Source: Streptomyces xantholiticus
Lineage (GTDB): Bacteria; Actinomycetota; Actinomycetes; Streptomycetales; Streptomycetaceae
DNA length: 64,000 nt
Reading direction: 5' to 3'
Assembly (NCBI RefSeq): GCF_014651015.1
Contig: NZ_BMWB01000004.1
Span: 313,742-377,741 of the forward strand
The position numbers and the translations under genes are program-made. Of this stretch, positions 43,721 through 52,261 are shown in pieces. Under the pieces are notes generated by a model, which saw nothing but the letters and a program-made list of their open reading frames with translations, had not been told where the DNA came from and did not search any database. Every line of letters begins with the position of its first letter. Position 1 is the first letter of the stretch.

Positions 43721-44167
43721 CCCGCACTCGCCTGCCGTGGAGCGCACTCCGGCTCCAGCGGTTCGGGCGACGGAGCCGCTTCGAACGCGGCCACCTCCCG
43801 GAAGGTCCTGAGAGCCACGCGCAGCTGCGGGTGCATCGTCAGGGCCGGCAGCAGCACTCACCGCCGCCGCAACCAAGGGCGAGCACACGCTCGTTGCCGC
43901 GTGGGAGACCGCGTTCCAGCAACTGGGGTACCGCCTCGTCATCGATGGGCGACTTCATCGGGTGATCGGCATGGGCGAGCCCGGAGGGCCGTTCTCGATT
44001 CACCGGCGCACCCTGACAGCAGCAGGCGTCACACGCACCTCGATTTCATCCTTGCGGAATACCCCTGGGGGTAAGGAGGTTGGGGACGGAGACCCAGTGA
44101 TCTCCTGGGCGGCGGTCGGCGCCGAGTCATCGCGTCGCCGCTCCCGGGTCCCGAGACCGGAGCAGAC
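43721..44167. other. Gene-poor 450-bp stretch with remnant reading frames
   Basis: The + frame around 43834-44171 contains a protein-like segment (HTLVAAWETAFQQLGYRLVI) with no start or recognisable family, and a minus frame ending at 43702 (LTMHPQLRVALRTFREVAA) also looks coding. Neither is complete. Probably decayed genes; the region could be where a sensor kinase was lost. The flavin reductase promoter is near 44100-44160. Confidence 0.3.
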
Positions 44168-44788
44168 ATGATCCCCGACACGGCGCGTGGCAGGGACCGT
44201 TCCTTCCTCTTCGTCCTCGGCAGCTCCCGCCCTGCCGGCAACACCGAGATCCTGGCGCGGGCAGCCGCCGAGCATCTGCCCCCCGGGGTCCCGCAACGCT
44301 GGATCGACCTGGCCCGACTGCCGTTGCCCGACTTCCAGGACGGACGTCATGAGACCGACACGTGGCCGGTCAGGGAGAACGAGAAGGTGCTTCGGCAGGC
44401 CACTGTGGGGGCCACCGACATCGTCATCGCCTCACCCCTGTACTGGTACACCCTCTCCGCGCAGACCAAGCGTTACCTGGACTACTGGTCGGGCTGGCTG
44501 ACGACGCCCGGCTCGGACTTCAAGGAGCGGATGGCGGGCCGCACCCTGTGGGGCGTGACCGTCATGGCGGACGACGACGAGGCCGTGGCCGACGGGCTGG
44601 TGACCAGCCTCAACCACACGGCGGCTTACCTGCGGATGCGCTTCGGCGGACTGTTGTTCGGCAACGGCTCCCGGCCCGGCCAGGTACGCCAGGACGAGCG
44701 GGCGCTCATCCGTGCCAAGACCTTCTTCGGGCGTGAGGCCCCGCTCGCCCGGTTCCCCCACGAGGAAGCGGCGGCCGGAAGGCGTTAG
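44168..44788 (+). CDS. NADPH-dependent FMN reductase / flavodoxin-fold oxidoreductase
   Basis: 206 aa, ATG after GGAG. FMN-binding start FLFVLGSSRPAGNTEILARAAAEHL, then IASPLYWYTLSAQTKRYLDYWS (flavodoxin-fold second loop). Reduces FMN or quinones with NAD(P)H. Not a classical electron-transfer flavodoxin; isolated. Confidence 0.88.
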   Translation: MIPDTARGRDRSFLFVLGSSRPAGNTEILARAAAEHLPPGVPQRWIDLARLPLPDFQDGRHETDTWPVRENEKVLRQATVGATDIVIASPLYWYTLSAQTKRYLDYWSGWLTTPGSDFKERMAGRTLWGVTVMADDDEAVADGLVTSLNHTAAYLRMRFGGLLFGNGSRPGQVRQDERALIRAKTFFGREAPLARFPHEEAAAGRR

Positions 44789-45010
44789 GACGTTGTCCCG
44801 GCCCCCGGGGACGGGACCCGCCCCGTATGGCCCCGATGGCCGACCTGCGGAAGTCAGGGCCATCGGGAGCCTGCGGCGATCGCCGATCACCATGGTCAGC
44901 GCCGTATGGGCCATGCCGGGCATCATCCCGGCCGTTCGGGGGATGCCCTGGCCGTCTCCGGCAGGCCGCCGGCCCCGGGGGCATCCATGGTGAAACGGAA
45001 GGGAGACGCG

Positions 45011-45337
45011 ATGCCGCTCTATCTGTCGAGGTTCAGCTATACGCCGGAGACCTGGGCGAGGCTGATCGGCCATCCGGAGGACCGCGCAAAAGCCGCTCAG
45101 GCATACATCGAATCCGTCGGCGGGAAGCTCCATGGCTTCTGGTACGGCTTCGGCGCACACGACGGCTACAACCTGTGGGAGGCTCCCGACAATGTGTCCA
45201 TGGCTGCGGTTGCGCTGGCGATCAGCGGAGGCGGCGCGCTGAGTTCGTTCGAGACAACCGTTCTCCTGACGGTCGATGAAACGATGGCCGCCCTGCGCCA
45301 AGCCGAGGGAATCCGCTACCGGGCTCCTGGCGCGTAG
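45011..45337 (+). CDS. GYD domain protein
   Basis: 108 aa from the ATG (MPLYLSRFSYTPETW) with GGAAGGGAG upstream; the reading from 44906 is an extension without a site. The GYD motif is represented by GFGAHDGYNLWEAPDN. Small dimeric ferredoxin-like fold proteins of unknown function. It follows the flavin reductase by 222 bp. Confidence 0.8.
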   Translation: MPLYLSRFSYTPETWARLIGHPEDRAKAAQAYIESVGGKLHGFWYGFGAHDGYNLWEAPDNVSMAAVALAISGGGALSSFETTVLLTVDETMAALRQAEGIRYRAPGA

Positions 45338-45653
45338 CGGTCGGGATCATTGGACGAAGACCGGTCAGGGCTTCGGCTGTGGTGCGGCGAAGAACAGCGA
45401 CCGTGGGACCACCGAAGCACGTCACAGGCCACATGAGCGCGCACTTCCTGAGGCCCTCCTTACCGCTGCCTTAAAGGGGCCATAAGGATCGCCGTCACCC
45501 CGCCCCAGCAGGCGATTTCACGGGTGCGAGCGGCTAGCTTGCTGAGCGCCGGGGCCGGTTCGGGCAGTCGGTGCCGAAGTCCGCGGGGGGCTGTGCCGCC
45601 CGCTCGAGCCGGGTCCTTCGTCCCCCCATAGCCGCTTGAAGGAGAACGTCCCC
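45338..45653. other. Intergenic region before the LPMO gene
   Basis: 316 bp. I see no gene. The 3' part carries the LPMO ribosome site (AAGGAG at 45638-45643). A hexamer TAGCTT near 45534 could be a -10 element but no matching -35 is clear. Confidence 0.4.
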
Positions 45654-46649
45654 ATGACCGCTCGCCGCAAGGTCACCATGGTCGCCGCACTCGGTCTCGC
45701 GCCGCTCGCGCTCGCCGGTCTGAGCGCCGCGCCGGCGTCCGCGCACGGTTCGATGACGGACCCGGTCAGCCGGATATCCGCGTGTTTCGCGGAGGGGCCG
45801 GAGAGCCCGGATTCGGCGGCGTGCAAGGCGCTGGTCGCGGCGGGCGGGACGCAGCCGCTGTACGACTGGAACGAGGTCAACATCGCCGACGCGGCGGGGA
45901 ACCACGAGCAGTTGATCCCGGACGGCAAGCTGTGCAGCGCAGGCCGTGACAAGTACAAGGGGCTGGACCTGCCGCGCGCGGACTGGCCGTCGTCGCCGAT
46001 GGCGTCCGGGAACCACACCTTCCGTTACAAGGCGACCGCACCGCACAAGGGCTCCTTCGAGCTGTATCTGACCAAGGACGGGTACGACCCCACCCAGCCG
46101 CTGAAGTGGTCGGACCTGGAGGAGAAGCCGTTCGCCTCGGTCACGAACCCCAAGTTGGAAAACGGTACTTACGTCTTCGACGGCATCGTGCCGAACAAGT
46201 CGGGCAGGCACCTGATCTACTCGATCTGGCAGCGTTCCGACTCCCCCGAGGCCTTCTACACCTGCTCCGACGTGGTCTTCGGCAAGGACAACGGAGGCAG
46301 CGCGGCTGCCCCGGAGGCGAGTGCGCCCTCGGAGGAGGACATCAAGGACGGGGCGGAGAAGTCGACCGTCGACCACGGCGGTCATGGTGGTGACGACCAC
46401 GGCGGGCAGGCGGCCGTGCAGGACGAGCAGCCGGCGAGGAACGCGCCGGAGGCGAAGGGGGCCGAGGAGCCCGCGGCCGTACCGCCGGCCCCGGAGACGT
46501 CCGGGGAGAACCTCGCGGAGACGGGCGGCGACAGCGGCACCACCTCCATGGCGATCGGCGGCGCGGCCGCCCTGGCGATCGGCGCGGCGGCGCTGTTCGG
46601 GCTCGGTCGGCGCCGTACCTCGACGGCGGGTGGGCGCCACAGCCGCTGA
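45654..46649 (+). CDS. AA10 lytic polysaccharide monooxygenase with LAxTG wall anchor
   Basis: 331 aa, AAGGAG 9 nt before the ATG. Signal peptide ends at ASA, so the mature protein begins with His (HGSMTDP): the first residue of the copper histidine brace; the second is the His in SGNHTFRYKA. LPMO domain to about 215, then an acidic/His-rich linker with Pro, then LAETG (~287-291) followed by a hydrophobic helix and RRR tail. It should be sortase-anchored to the wall and oxidatively cleave chitin or cellulose. Class E sortases recognise LAxTG in Streptomyces; the class F enzyme of this window is not the expected partner. Confidence 0.92.
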   Translation: MTARRKVTMVAALGLAPLALAGLSAAPASAHGSMTDPVSRISACFAEGPESPDSAACKALVAAGGTQPLYDWNEVNIADAAGNHEQLIPDGKLCSAGRDKYKGLDLPRADWPSSPMASGNHTFRYKATAPHKGSFELYLTKDGYDPTQPLKWSDLEEKPFASVTNPKLENGTYVFDGIVPNKSGRHLIYSIWQRSDSPEAFYTCSDVVFGKDNGGSAAAPEASAPSEEDIKDGAEKSTVDHGGHGGDDHGGQAAVQDEQPARNAPEAKGAEEPAAVPPAPETSGENLAETGGDSGTTSMAIGGAAALAIGAAALFGLGRRRTSTAGGRHSR

Positions 46650-46663
46650 GCGACGACACGTGA

Positions 46664-46700
46664 AGGCCGGTCTCCGCTCGCAGAGAGCGGAGACCGGCCT
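46664..46700. terminator. Bidirectional hairpin between LPMO and lipase genes
   Basis: Perfect 15-bp arms AGGCCGGTCTCCGCT / AGCGGAGACCGGCCT (46664-46678, 46686-46700), loop CGCAGAG. Confidence 0.9.
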
Positions 46701-46711
46701 GGTGCGTGCGG

Positions 46712-47581
46712 TCAGTCGAAGACCGACGCGCAGGTGGTGGGTTCCGCGTGCGCCGGGTCGAGCGCGTTGACGACCTCGTGGTACGCGATCAGGTCGAAGA
46801 CGCCGATCGCGACGTGCTCGGAGAAGTCGATGGGGCAGAGGTCCTGGAGAAGTACGTTGCGGACGTTCGGCCCGCTGAGGTACTGCGACTGCCAGGGGGT
46901 GACCACCTCGTCGTAACGGGTGGCGATCACGGTGTACTTCACGCCGGGGACGGTGTCTCCGCCCTCGTTGAGCCTGGTGATGAAGTCGGATCCGATGACC
47001 TGGTCGGCGAGGCCGGGGGTGTGCTCGCCGAGCAGGGCCGCCGCGCCCGGGAAGTACGGCAGCAGCTCGGTGAATCCGTTCAGGGTGGTGCCGTGGTTGT
47101 TCGGTGCGATTCCGACGAGGGCGTTGACCTTCTCCGCTCCCCCCAGGAACTTGAGGTAGTAGCGCGGCATCATGCCGCCCTGGGAGTGGCCGACGATGTC
47201 TGCCTCCAACGCACCGGTGGCGGTGAGGACCCGGTCGACGTACCCGGAGAGTTGCTCTGCCGATTTGTCGATGGGGCCGAGGCCGTGGAAGAAGGGCACG
47301 TTCGGGAGCTGCCCGTAGTCCAGGGAGAAGACGCAGTAGCCGCGCTTCACCAGGTACGGCGCGAGGGCGAGCCAGTTGTCGACGGAGTTCCCGAGGGTGC
47401 CGTGGACGAGGACGACGGGGCGGGGGTGGGCGGCGGAGGGCTTGCAGTCGTAGTTGTTCCAGCCACTGCTGGGGGCGGCGGTGGTGGATGCGGCGGCGGC
47501 GGTGGCGGCAGGGGTCAGGGCGAGTGCCACTGCGAGCATGAGGGCTGACAGCGGTCTGAGCGCACGTTTCCAAGGCAGCAT
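46712..47581 (-). CDS. Secreted triacylglycerol lipase (class 2 / LipA-like)
   Basis: 289 aa from the ATG (MLPWKRALRPLSALM) after AAGGAG. Signal peptide to ~32. Lipase motifs: VVLVHGTLGNSVDNW, nucleophile GHSQGGMMPRYYLKFLGG (Ser), an Asp in ATRYDEVVTPW, and a late His (FSEHVAIGVFD). Streptomyces secreted lipase/acylhydrolase. Convergent with the LPMO gene; its own promoter lies in 47582-47756. Confidence 0.92.
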   Translation of the reverse strand: MLPWKRALRPLSALMLAVALALTPAATAAAASTTAAPSSGWNNYDCKPSAAHPRPVVLVHGTLGNSVDNWLALAPYLVKRGYCVFSLDYGQLPNVPFFHGLGPIDKSAEQLSGYVDRVLTATGALEADIVGHSQGGMMPRYYLKFLGGAEKVNALVGIAPNNHGTTLNGFTELLPYFPGAAALLGEHTPGLADQVIGSDFITRLNEGGDTVPGVKYTVIATRYDEVVTPWQSQYLSGPNVRNVLLQDLCPIDFSEHVAIGVFDLIAYHEVVNALDPAHAEPTTCASVFD

Positions 47582-47756
47582 CGGTGGGGTCTCCTTGCGG
47601 CTCAAGGGAGTTCGATGGCTGGGATGTGCTGTTCTGCTCACGACAACTTACGGGTGAGTAACCACCACTGGGAAGTTACGCGTCGGTAAATACTGACTTT
47701 CTTTCAAGACTTACGAGACGCCCTGTAGCGCAGCTCAGAGGGGCGGCCGGTGCGGC

Positions 47757-48737
47757 TCAGGCCGCCAGCGACCCCGGCACGACGGCCCGCGGACCGAACT
47801 TCGCCCGGGCCCGGTCCGCCACCTCCTCGATCCGGCGCGCCCGGTCGTCGGCCGCATCGAAGGTCAGCTGCCGTGCGGCCCGTTCGGCGGACCTCAGGCC
47901 CTCGGCCCGCAGCATCAGACCCCGCACCCTGGCCCGTTGGAGCCCCAGTGCCGCGTGGAGCGCGTACGCGGTGCCGGCGAGTGCCGCCGAGTGGGCGGTC
48001 GGCTCGCGCAGGGTGCGGGTACGGGTGGTGGTGGACCGGTCGGCGTAGCGCACGGAGAGCGTCAGCGACCCGCACACCTGGCGCTCGCCACGCATCCGCG
48101 CGCCCAGTTCCCCGGCGAGCGAGAGCAGTGCCCTCCGGTGCTCCGCCTGTTCCAGCTCATCGATCCCGAAGGTTCGTTCGGCGGCCATCGACCGCGAGAG
48201 GGCGTTCGGCACGACCACCGTACGGTCGATGCCGCGCGCCCGTTCCCATGCCTCGCGCCCGGCCCGCGCACCCAGGATCCGCTGGACCACGGCGAGCGGC
48301 GCTCCGGCGAGCCGGCCGACGGAGTCGAGTCCGTATGCGCGCAGGGTGCGGGCGGTCACCGGGCCCACCCCGTCGAGCACGGCGACCGGCTTGGCAGCCA
48401 GGAAGGCCGCGGACTCCTCTTCCGACACCACCAGGGTCCGACCGGGCACGGCCTCCCGAGCCGCCATCCTGGCGAGCATGGGTACGGGGCCGGCGCCGAT
48501 CACGCAGTCCACGCCGCAGTGCGCGAGCGCCCGCACCCGCAGCAGCGCGGCGAGCTGGGCCGCGTCCCGTCCGAAGTACCGCTCCGCGCCCCGGACGTCG
48601 ACGAGCGCCCCGTCCGGCGGCAGGGCCTGGACGACCGGGCTGATGTCCTCGGCCAGGGCGAGCAGCGCGGGCAGCGCCGCCTCGGCCCCTGCCGTTTCGG
48701 GCGTCGGGGCGAGCAGGAAACGCACGTAGAGGATCAT
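47757..48737 (-). CDS. imuB: ImuB-like Y-family DNA polymerase homologue
   Basis: 326 aa from the ATG overlapping the dnaE2 stop (ATGA). Y-family architecture, but the catalytic acidic motif near the N-terminus is changed (ILYVRFLLAP instead of a DMD motif) and the SIDE motif reads DGALVDVRG, so it is predicted to be inactive as a polymerase, like ImuB. HhH region (LDGVGPVTARTLRAYGLDSVGRLAG) is present. It partners with DnaE2 in SOS-induced translesion synthesis. No ImuA' gene is adjacent. Confidence 0.85.
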   Translation of the reverse strand: MILYVRFLLAPTPETAGAEAALPALLALAEDISPVVQALPPDGALVDVRGAERYFGRDAAQLAALLRVRALAHCGVDCVIGAGPVPMLARMAAREAVPGRTLVVSEEESAAFLAAKPVAVLDGVGPVTARTLRAYGLDSVGRLAGAPLAVVQRILGARAGREAWERARGIDRTVVVPNALSRSMAAERTFGIDELEQAEHRRALLSLAGELGARMRGERQVCGSLTLSVRYADRSTTTRTRTLREPTAHSAALAGTAYALHAALGLQRARVRGLMLRAEGLRSAERAARQLTFDAADDRARRIEEVADRARAKFGPRAVVPGSLAA

Positions 48738-51700
48738 CCGGCGCTCCCAGGGCTCTGGTGCCACAACTTCCTTCCGCCTGCGGCCCCTTCGCCGGCAGGC
48801 TTGAGGTCGGCCCACGGGTTGAGTTCATAGCCGGTCGGCAGCTGGATACGGCGGCCGTTGTCGGCCCCGGACCCGTCCGCCTCCGGCACGGGCGCCGCCA
48901 GCCGGGCGGCGACCGCGTCGAGACCGCCGGTGCGCCGCAGTTCCACCAGCTCGGCGAGGTTCCAGGCGGCCGCGCCCACCACGCTGATGCTGCGCGGTCC
49001 GCGCCGCTGCACCACTCCGCGCACCAGCAGCAGCCACGAGTGGAAGACGGTGTGGGCGCAGGCGGCGTGGCTGTCGTCGAAGAAGGCGAGGTCGACCAGG
49101 CCGGTGCCGTCGTCGAGCGTGGTGAAGATGACCCTCCTGCCGGAGCGGATCGGCGGTGTCTGGGTGGCCGCCTTGGCGCCCGCGACGAGCACCGTCGCCC
49201 CGTGCGGCGCGCCGCGCAGCCGCTGCGCGGAGAGCACACCCAGCTCGGCCAGGAAGGCGTGGTGATCCGCCATCAGATGGCGGGAGGCGTCCATGCCGAG
49301 CACACCCAGCTCAGCGCTGAGGCGTTCGGCGTCGCCGAGATCGGGCAGACCGACGGGGGCGGTCTTCCGCCCCTCGGCGAGCGGGAGCTGACTGCCGTAG
49401 GAGGCGGCGCCGCGCTGGGTGCGGTGCAGTTCGGCAAGGTGCAGCAGCAGATCGCGGCGGTTGGCGCCGAAGGCGTCGAGCGCGCCGACCTGGGCGAGCC
49501 GCTCGGCGACCGGCCGCCCGGGGCGGGCCCGTTGCCAGAAGTCCAGCAGCGAGGAGTACGGCTGTCCGGCCTCGATACGGGCCGCCTCCGCCTTGCTGAT
49601 GCCGTGGACGTCCGAGAGCGCGAGCCGCAGCCCCCACCTCCCGGAACCCGCACCACCGGACACCAGTTCGATTCGATGGGCGACCGCCGAACGGTTCACG
49701 TCCAACGGCAGCACCGGCACGCCGCGCCGCCGTGCGTCCGCCAGCAGCAGCCGCTTCGGATACATGCCCGGGTCATGGGTGAGCAGCCCGGCGTAGAAGG
49801 CGGCCGGGTGGTGCGCCTTGAGCCAGGCCGACTGATACGTCGGCACGGCGAACGCGACCGCGTGCGCCTTGCAGAAGCCGTACGACCCGAAGGCCTCGAC
49901 GATCTCCCAGGTGCGGCCGATCACCTCGGGCGCGTATCCCTTCGCCCCGGCGTTCTGCACGAACCAGGCCTTGATCCTCCCCTGCGACTCGGGGTCGGAC
50001 AGACCGCGCCGCACCCGGTCGGCCTCGTCCCGGCCGCAGCCGGTCATGATGTCCAGGATCTCGATGATCTGCTCGTGGAAGACCACCACCCCGTACGTCT
50101 CCCTCAGCGGCCCCTCCAGGTCGGGATGCGGATAGCGGGCGGGCGCACGGCCGTGCCGGGCCTCGATGAACGGCCGCACCATGTCGGCCGCGACGGGGCC
50201 GGGCCGGAACAGCGAGATGTCGACGACCAGATCGCCGAAGGTCTCCGGCTGCAGCCGCCCCACCAGATCGCGCTGGCCCGGCGACTCGATCTGGAAGCAG
50301 CCCAGCGTCTCGGTCGACTTGATGAGCCGGTAGGTGTCCGGGTCGCCCGGCGGTACGGCGTCGATGTCGACCTCCTCGCCGCTCGCCCTGCGTACCTCGG
50401 CGACCGCGTGCGCCATCGCCGACTGCATCCGCACACCGAGGACGTCCAGCTTGAGCAGCCCGAGCTCCTCCACGTCGTCCTTGTCGAACTGCGACATGGG
50501 GAACCCCTCGCCGCTGGTCGGCATCACCGGCGTACGGGTGAGCAGCGAGGCGTCGGAGAGCAGCACGCCGCACGGGTGCATGGCGATCCCCCGGGGCAGC
50601 GCGTCCAGTGCCTCGACCAGCTCCCAGAGCCTGCCGTGCTCCTCCCCCGCCACGTCGCGCAGTTCGGGCAGCTCCTCCAGGGCGGCGCGGGCGTCGCGCG
50701 CCCGGATGTGCGGGAAGGACTTGGCCAGCCTGTCGATCTCGGCCGGGTCCATGGACAGGGCGGCGCCCACGTCCCGTACCGCGTGGCGCACCCGATAGGT
50801 CTCGGGCATGGCGACGGTCGCGACCCGTTCCTCGCCGAAGCGGCCGATGATCGCCCGGTAGACCTCGAGGCGGCGGGCGGACTCCACGTCGATGTCGATG
50901 TCGGGCAGGACGCGACGGCGCTTGGACAGGAAGCGCTCCATCAGCAGTCCGTGCTCGACCGGATCGGCGTGTGCGATGCCGAGGAGGTGGTTGACCAGGG
51001 AGCCGGCCCCGGAGCCGCGGGCCGCGACCCGGATGCCCATTCCCTTCACGTCCTCCACCACCTGGGCGACCGTCAGGAAGTAGGAGGCGAAGCCGTGGTG
51101 GGCGATGATGTCCAGCTCGTGGTGCATCCGCTCCCAGTACTCGCGCCGGCCCTCGTAACCGCGCAGCACCATCCCGGCGGCCGCCCGGGAGGCCAGCACC
51201 CGCTGCGCCGTGCGGTACTCGGCGCCGACCAGGCCCGGCTCGGGGAAGTGGACGCTGCCGATCCCGAGGTCGTCCTCGGGGTCGACCAGGCACTCGGCGG
51301 CCGCCTCCTCCGTCATGGCGAGCAGCCGGTGCGCGGTGTCGCGTCGGAAGCCGGCGGCCTCGGCGACCCGCTCCGCGAGGTGGGCCATCGCCGCCGGGTC
51401 CTTGAGCCAGCGCTCGCCGCTGTCGAGGCCTTTGCGCGGGTCGATCGGCACCAGGCGGCGGGCCGCGTCGAGGACGTCGGCGACCGGGCCCTGACCGGGG
51501 TCGGCGTAACGGACGGCATTGGTCAGCACGGCCCGTACGCCCTGTTCGGCGGCGAGGCCGAGCGTACGGGCGGCGTGCCGCAGCGAGCCCGCGCCGGTGC
51601 CGGTGCGGCCGTGGTGCACGACCTCCAGACACAGCCGGTCGCCGTACCGCTCCCGCCAGGGGACGAGCAGTTCGGCGGCGTGGTCCGGGCGGCCGGCGGC

Positions 51701-52168
51701 CAGTGCGCCGCCCACCTCGGAGGACGGGCCGAGCAGCACGGTCAGCCCGTCGCCGTGGTTGTCGTCCCACGGCAGCAGCGGGCTGCGCGGGTCGATCGCA
51801 TGGGCAGCGGTGATCATCCGGCACAGCACGGCCCAGCCGCGGCGGTCACGGGCGAGGAAGACGGTACGGGGCGCGGACTCGTCGACGAACGCTCCGCCGC
51901 GCACCGGTGTGCGGCGCCGCTCCGCGGGCCCGTGCTGCCGCTCCCGCTCCCCCACGGCGAGGTCCACCCCGAACAGCGGCCGCACACCCTCCTTGGCACA
52001 GGCCGAGGCGAAGCGGACCGCCCCGGCGAGGGTGTCGCGGTCGGTCAGCGCGAGGGCGTCCATGCCGCGTTCGGCGGCACGGACGGCCAGCCGCTCCGGG
52101 TGGGACGCCCCGTATCTCAGGGAGAACCCGGAAACGGTGTGCAGATGCGTGAAGCCTGACACCTGCAC
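48734..52168 (-). CDS. dnaE2: Error-prone DNA polymerase III alpha subunit DnaE2 (ImuC)
   Basis: 1144 aa. N-terminal PHP domain (FTHLHTVSGFSLRYGASHPE; LTDRDTLAGAV), catalytic Asp triad in LPDIDIDVESARR (~residue 425), then polymerase thumb/fingers (SYGFCKAHAVAFAVPTYQSAWLKAHHPAAF) and a C-terminal OB domain. DnaE2 extends past lesions during mutagenic repair. It is followed by imuB with a 4-bp overlap, and preceded by a LexA-like box at 52219-52234. Confidence 0.96.
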   Translation of the reverse strand: MQVSGFTHLHTVSGFSLRYGASHPERLAVRAAERGMDALALTDRDTLAGAVRFASACAKEGVRPLFGVDLAVGERERQHGPAERRRTPVRGGAFVDESAPRTVFLARDRRGWAVLCRMITAAHAIDPRSPLLPWDDNHGDGLTVLLGPSSEVGGALAAGRPDHAAELLVPWRERYGDRLCLEVVHHGRTGTGAGSLRHAARTLGLAAEQGVRAVLTNAVRYADPGQGPVADVLDAARRLVPIDPRKGLDSGERWLKDPAAMAHLAERVAEAAGFRRDTAHRLLAMTEEAAAECLVDPEDDLGIGSVHFPEPGLVGAEYRTAQRVLASRAAAGMVLRGYEGRREYWERMHHELDIIAHHGFASYFLTVAQVVEDVKGMGIRVAARGSGAGSLVNHLLGIAHADPVEHGLLMERFLSKRRRVLPDIDIDVESARRLEVYRAIIGRFGEERVATVAMPETYRVRHAVRDVGAALSMDPAEIDRLAKSFPHIRARDARAALEELPELRDVAGEEHGRLWELVEALDALPRGIAMHPCGVLLSDASLLTRTPVMPTSGEGFPMSQFDKDDVEELGLLKLDVLGVRMQSAMAHAVAEVRRASGEEVDIDAVPPGDPDTYRLIKSTETLGCFQIESPGQRDLVGRLQPETFGDLVVDISLFRPGPVAADMVRPFIEARHGRAPARYPHPDLEGPLRETYGVVVFHEQIIEILDIMTGCGRDEADRVRRGLSDPESQGRIKAWFVQNAGAKGYAPEVIGRTWEIVEAFGSYGFCKAHAVAFAVPTYQSAWLKAHHPAAFYAGLLTHDPGMYPKRLLLADARRRGVPVLPLDVNRSAVAHRIELVSGGAGSGRWGLRLALSDVHGISKAEAARIEAGQPYSSLLDFWQRARPGRPVAERLAQVGALDAFGANRRDLLLHLAELHRTQRGAASYGSQLPLAEGRKTAPVGLPDLGDAERLSAELGVLGMDASRHLMADHHAFLAELGVLSAQRLRGAPHGATVLVAGAKAATQTPPIRSGRRVIFTTLDDGTGLVDLAFFDDSHAACAHTVFHSWLLLVRGVVQRRGPRSISVVGAAAWNLAELVELRRTGGLDAVAARLAAPVPEADGSGADNGRRIQLPTGYELNPWADLKPAGEGAAGGRKLWHQSPGSAG

Positions 52169-52218
52169 CTCCTGGATCAGCCGTTCTCACCTCCCCCACC
52201 TCCCACCATAGACCAGTT

Positions 52219-52234
52219 TCGAACATGCGTACGA
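52219..52234. promoter_or_regulatory. LexA (SOS) box before dnaE2-imuB
   Basis: TCGAACATGCGTACGA, about 50 bp upstream of dnaE2; it differs from the actinobacterial consensus TCGAAC-N4-GTTCGA at one position (GTACGA). SOS induction of the operon is expected. Confidence 0.75.
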
Positions 52235-52261
52235 CACATTGTCCGCTGTCCGTCCGCCGGC

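Noticed and set aside
48758..52159. A 1133-codon open reading frame antisense to dnaE2, and a 1091-codon one antisense to the FxsT-like gene (56698-59973)
   Set aside because: High-GC third-position bias keeps opposite frames open. Their composition is Arg/Gly/Val-rich without motifs, while the other strand encodes complete known proteins.
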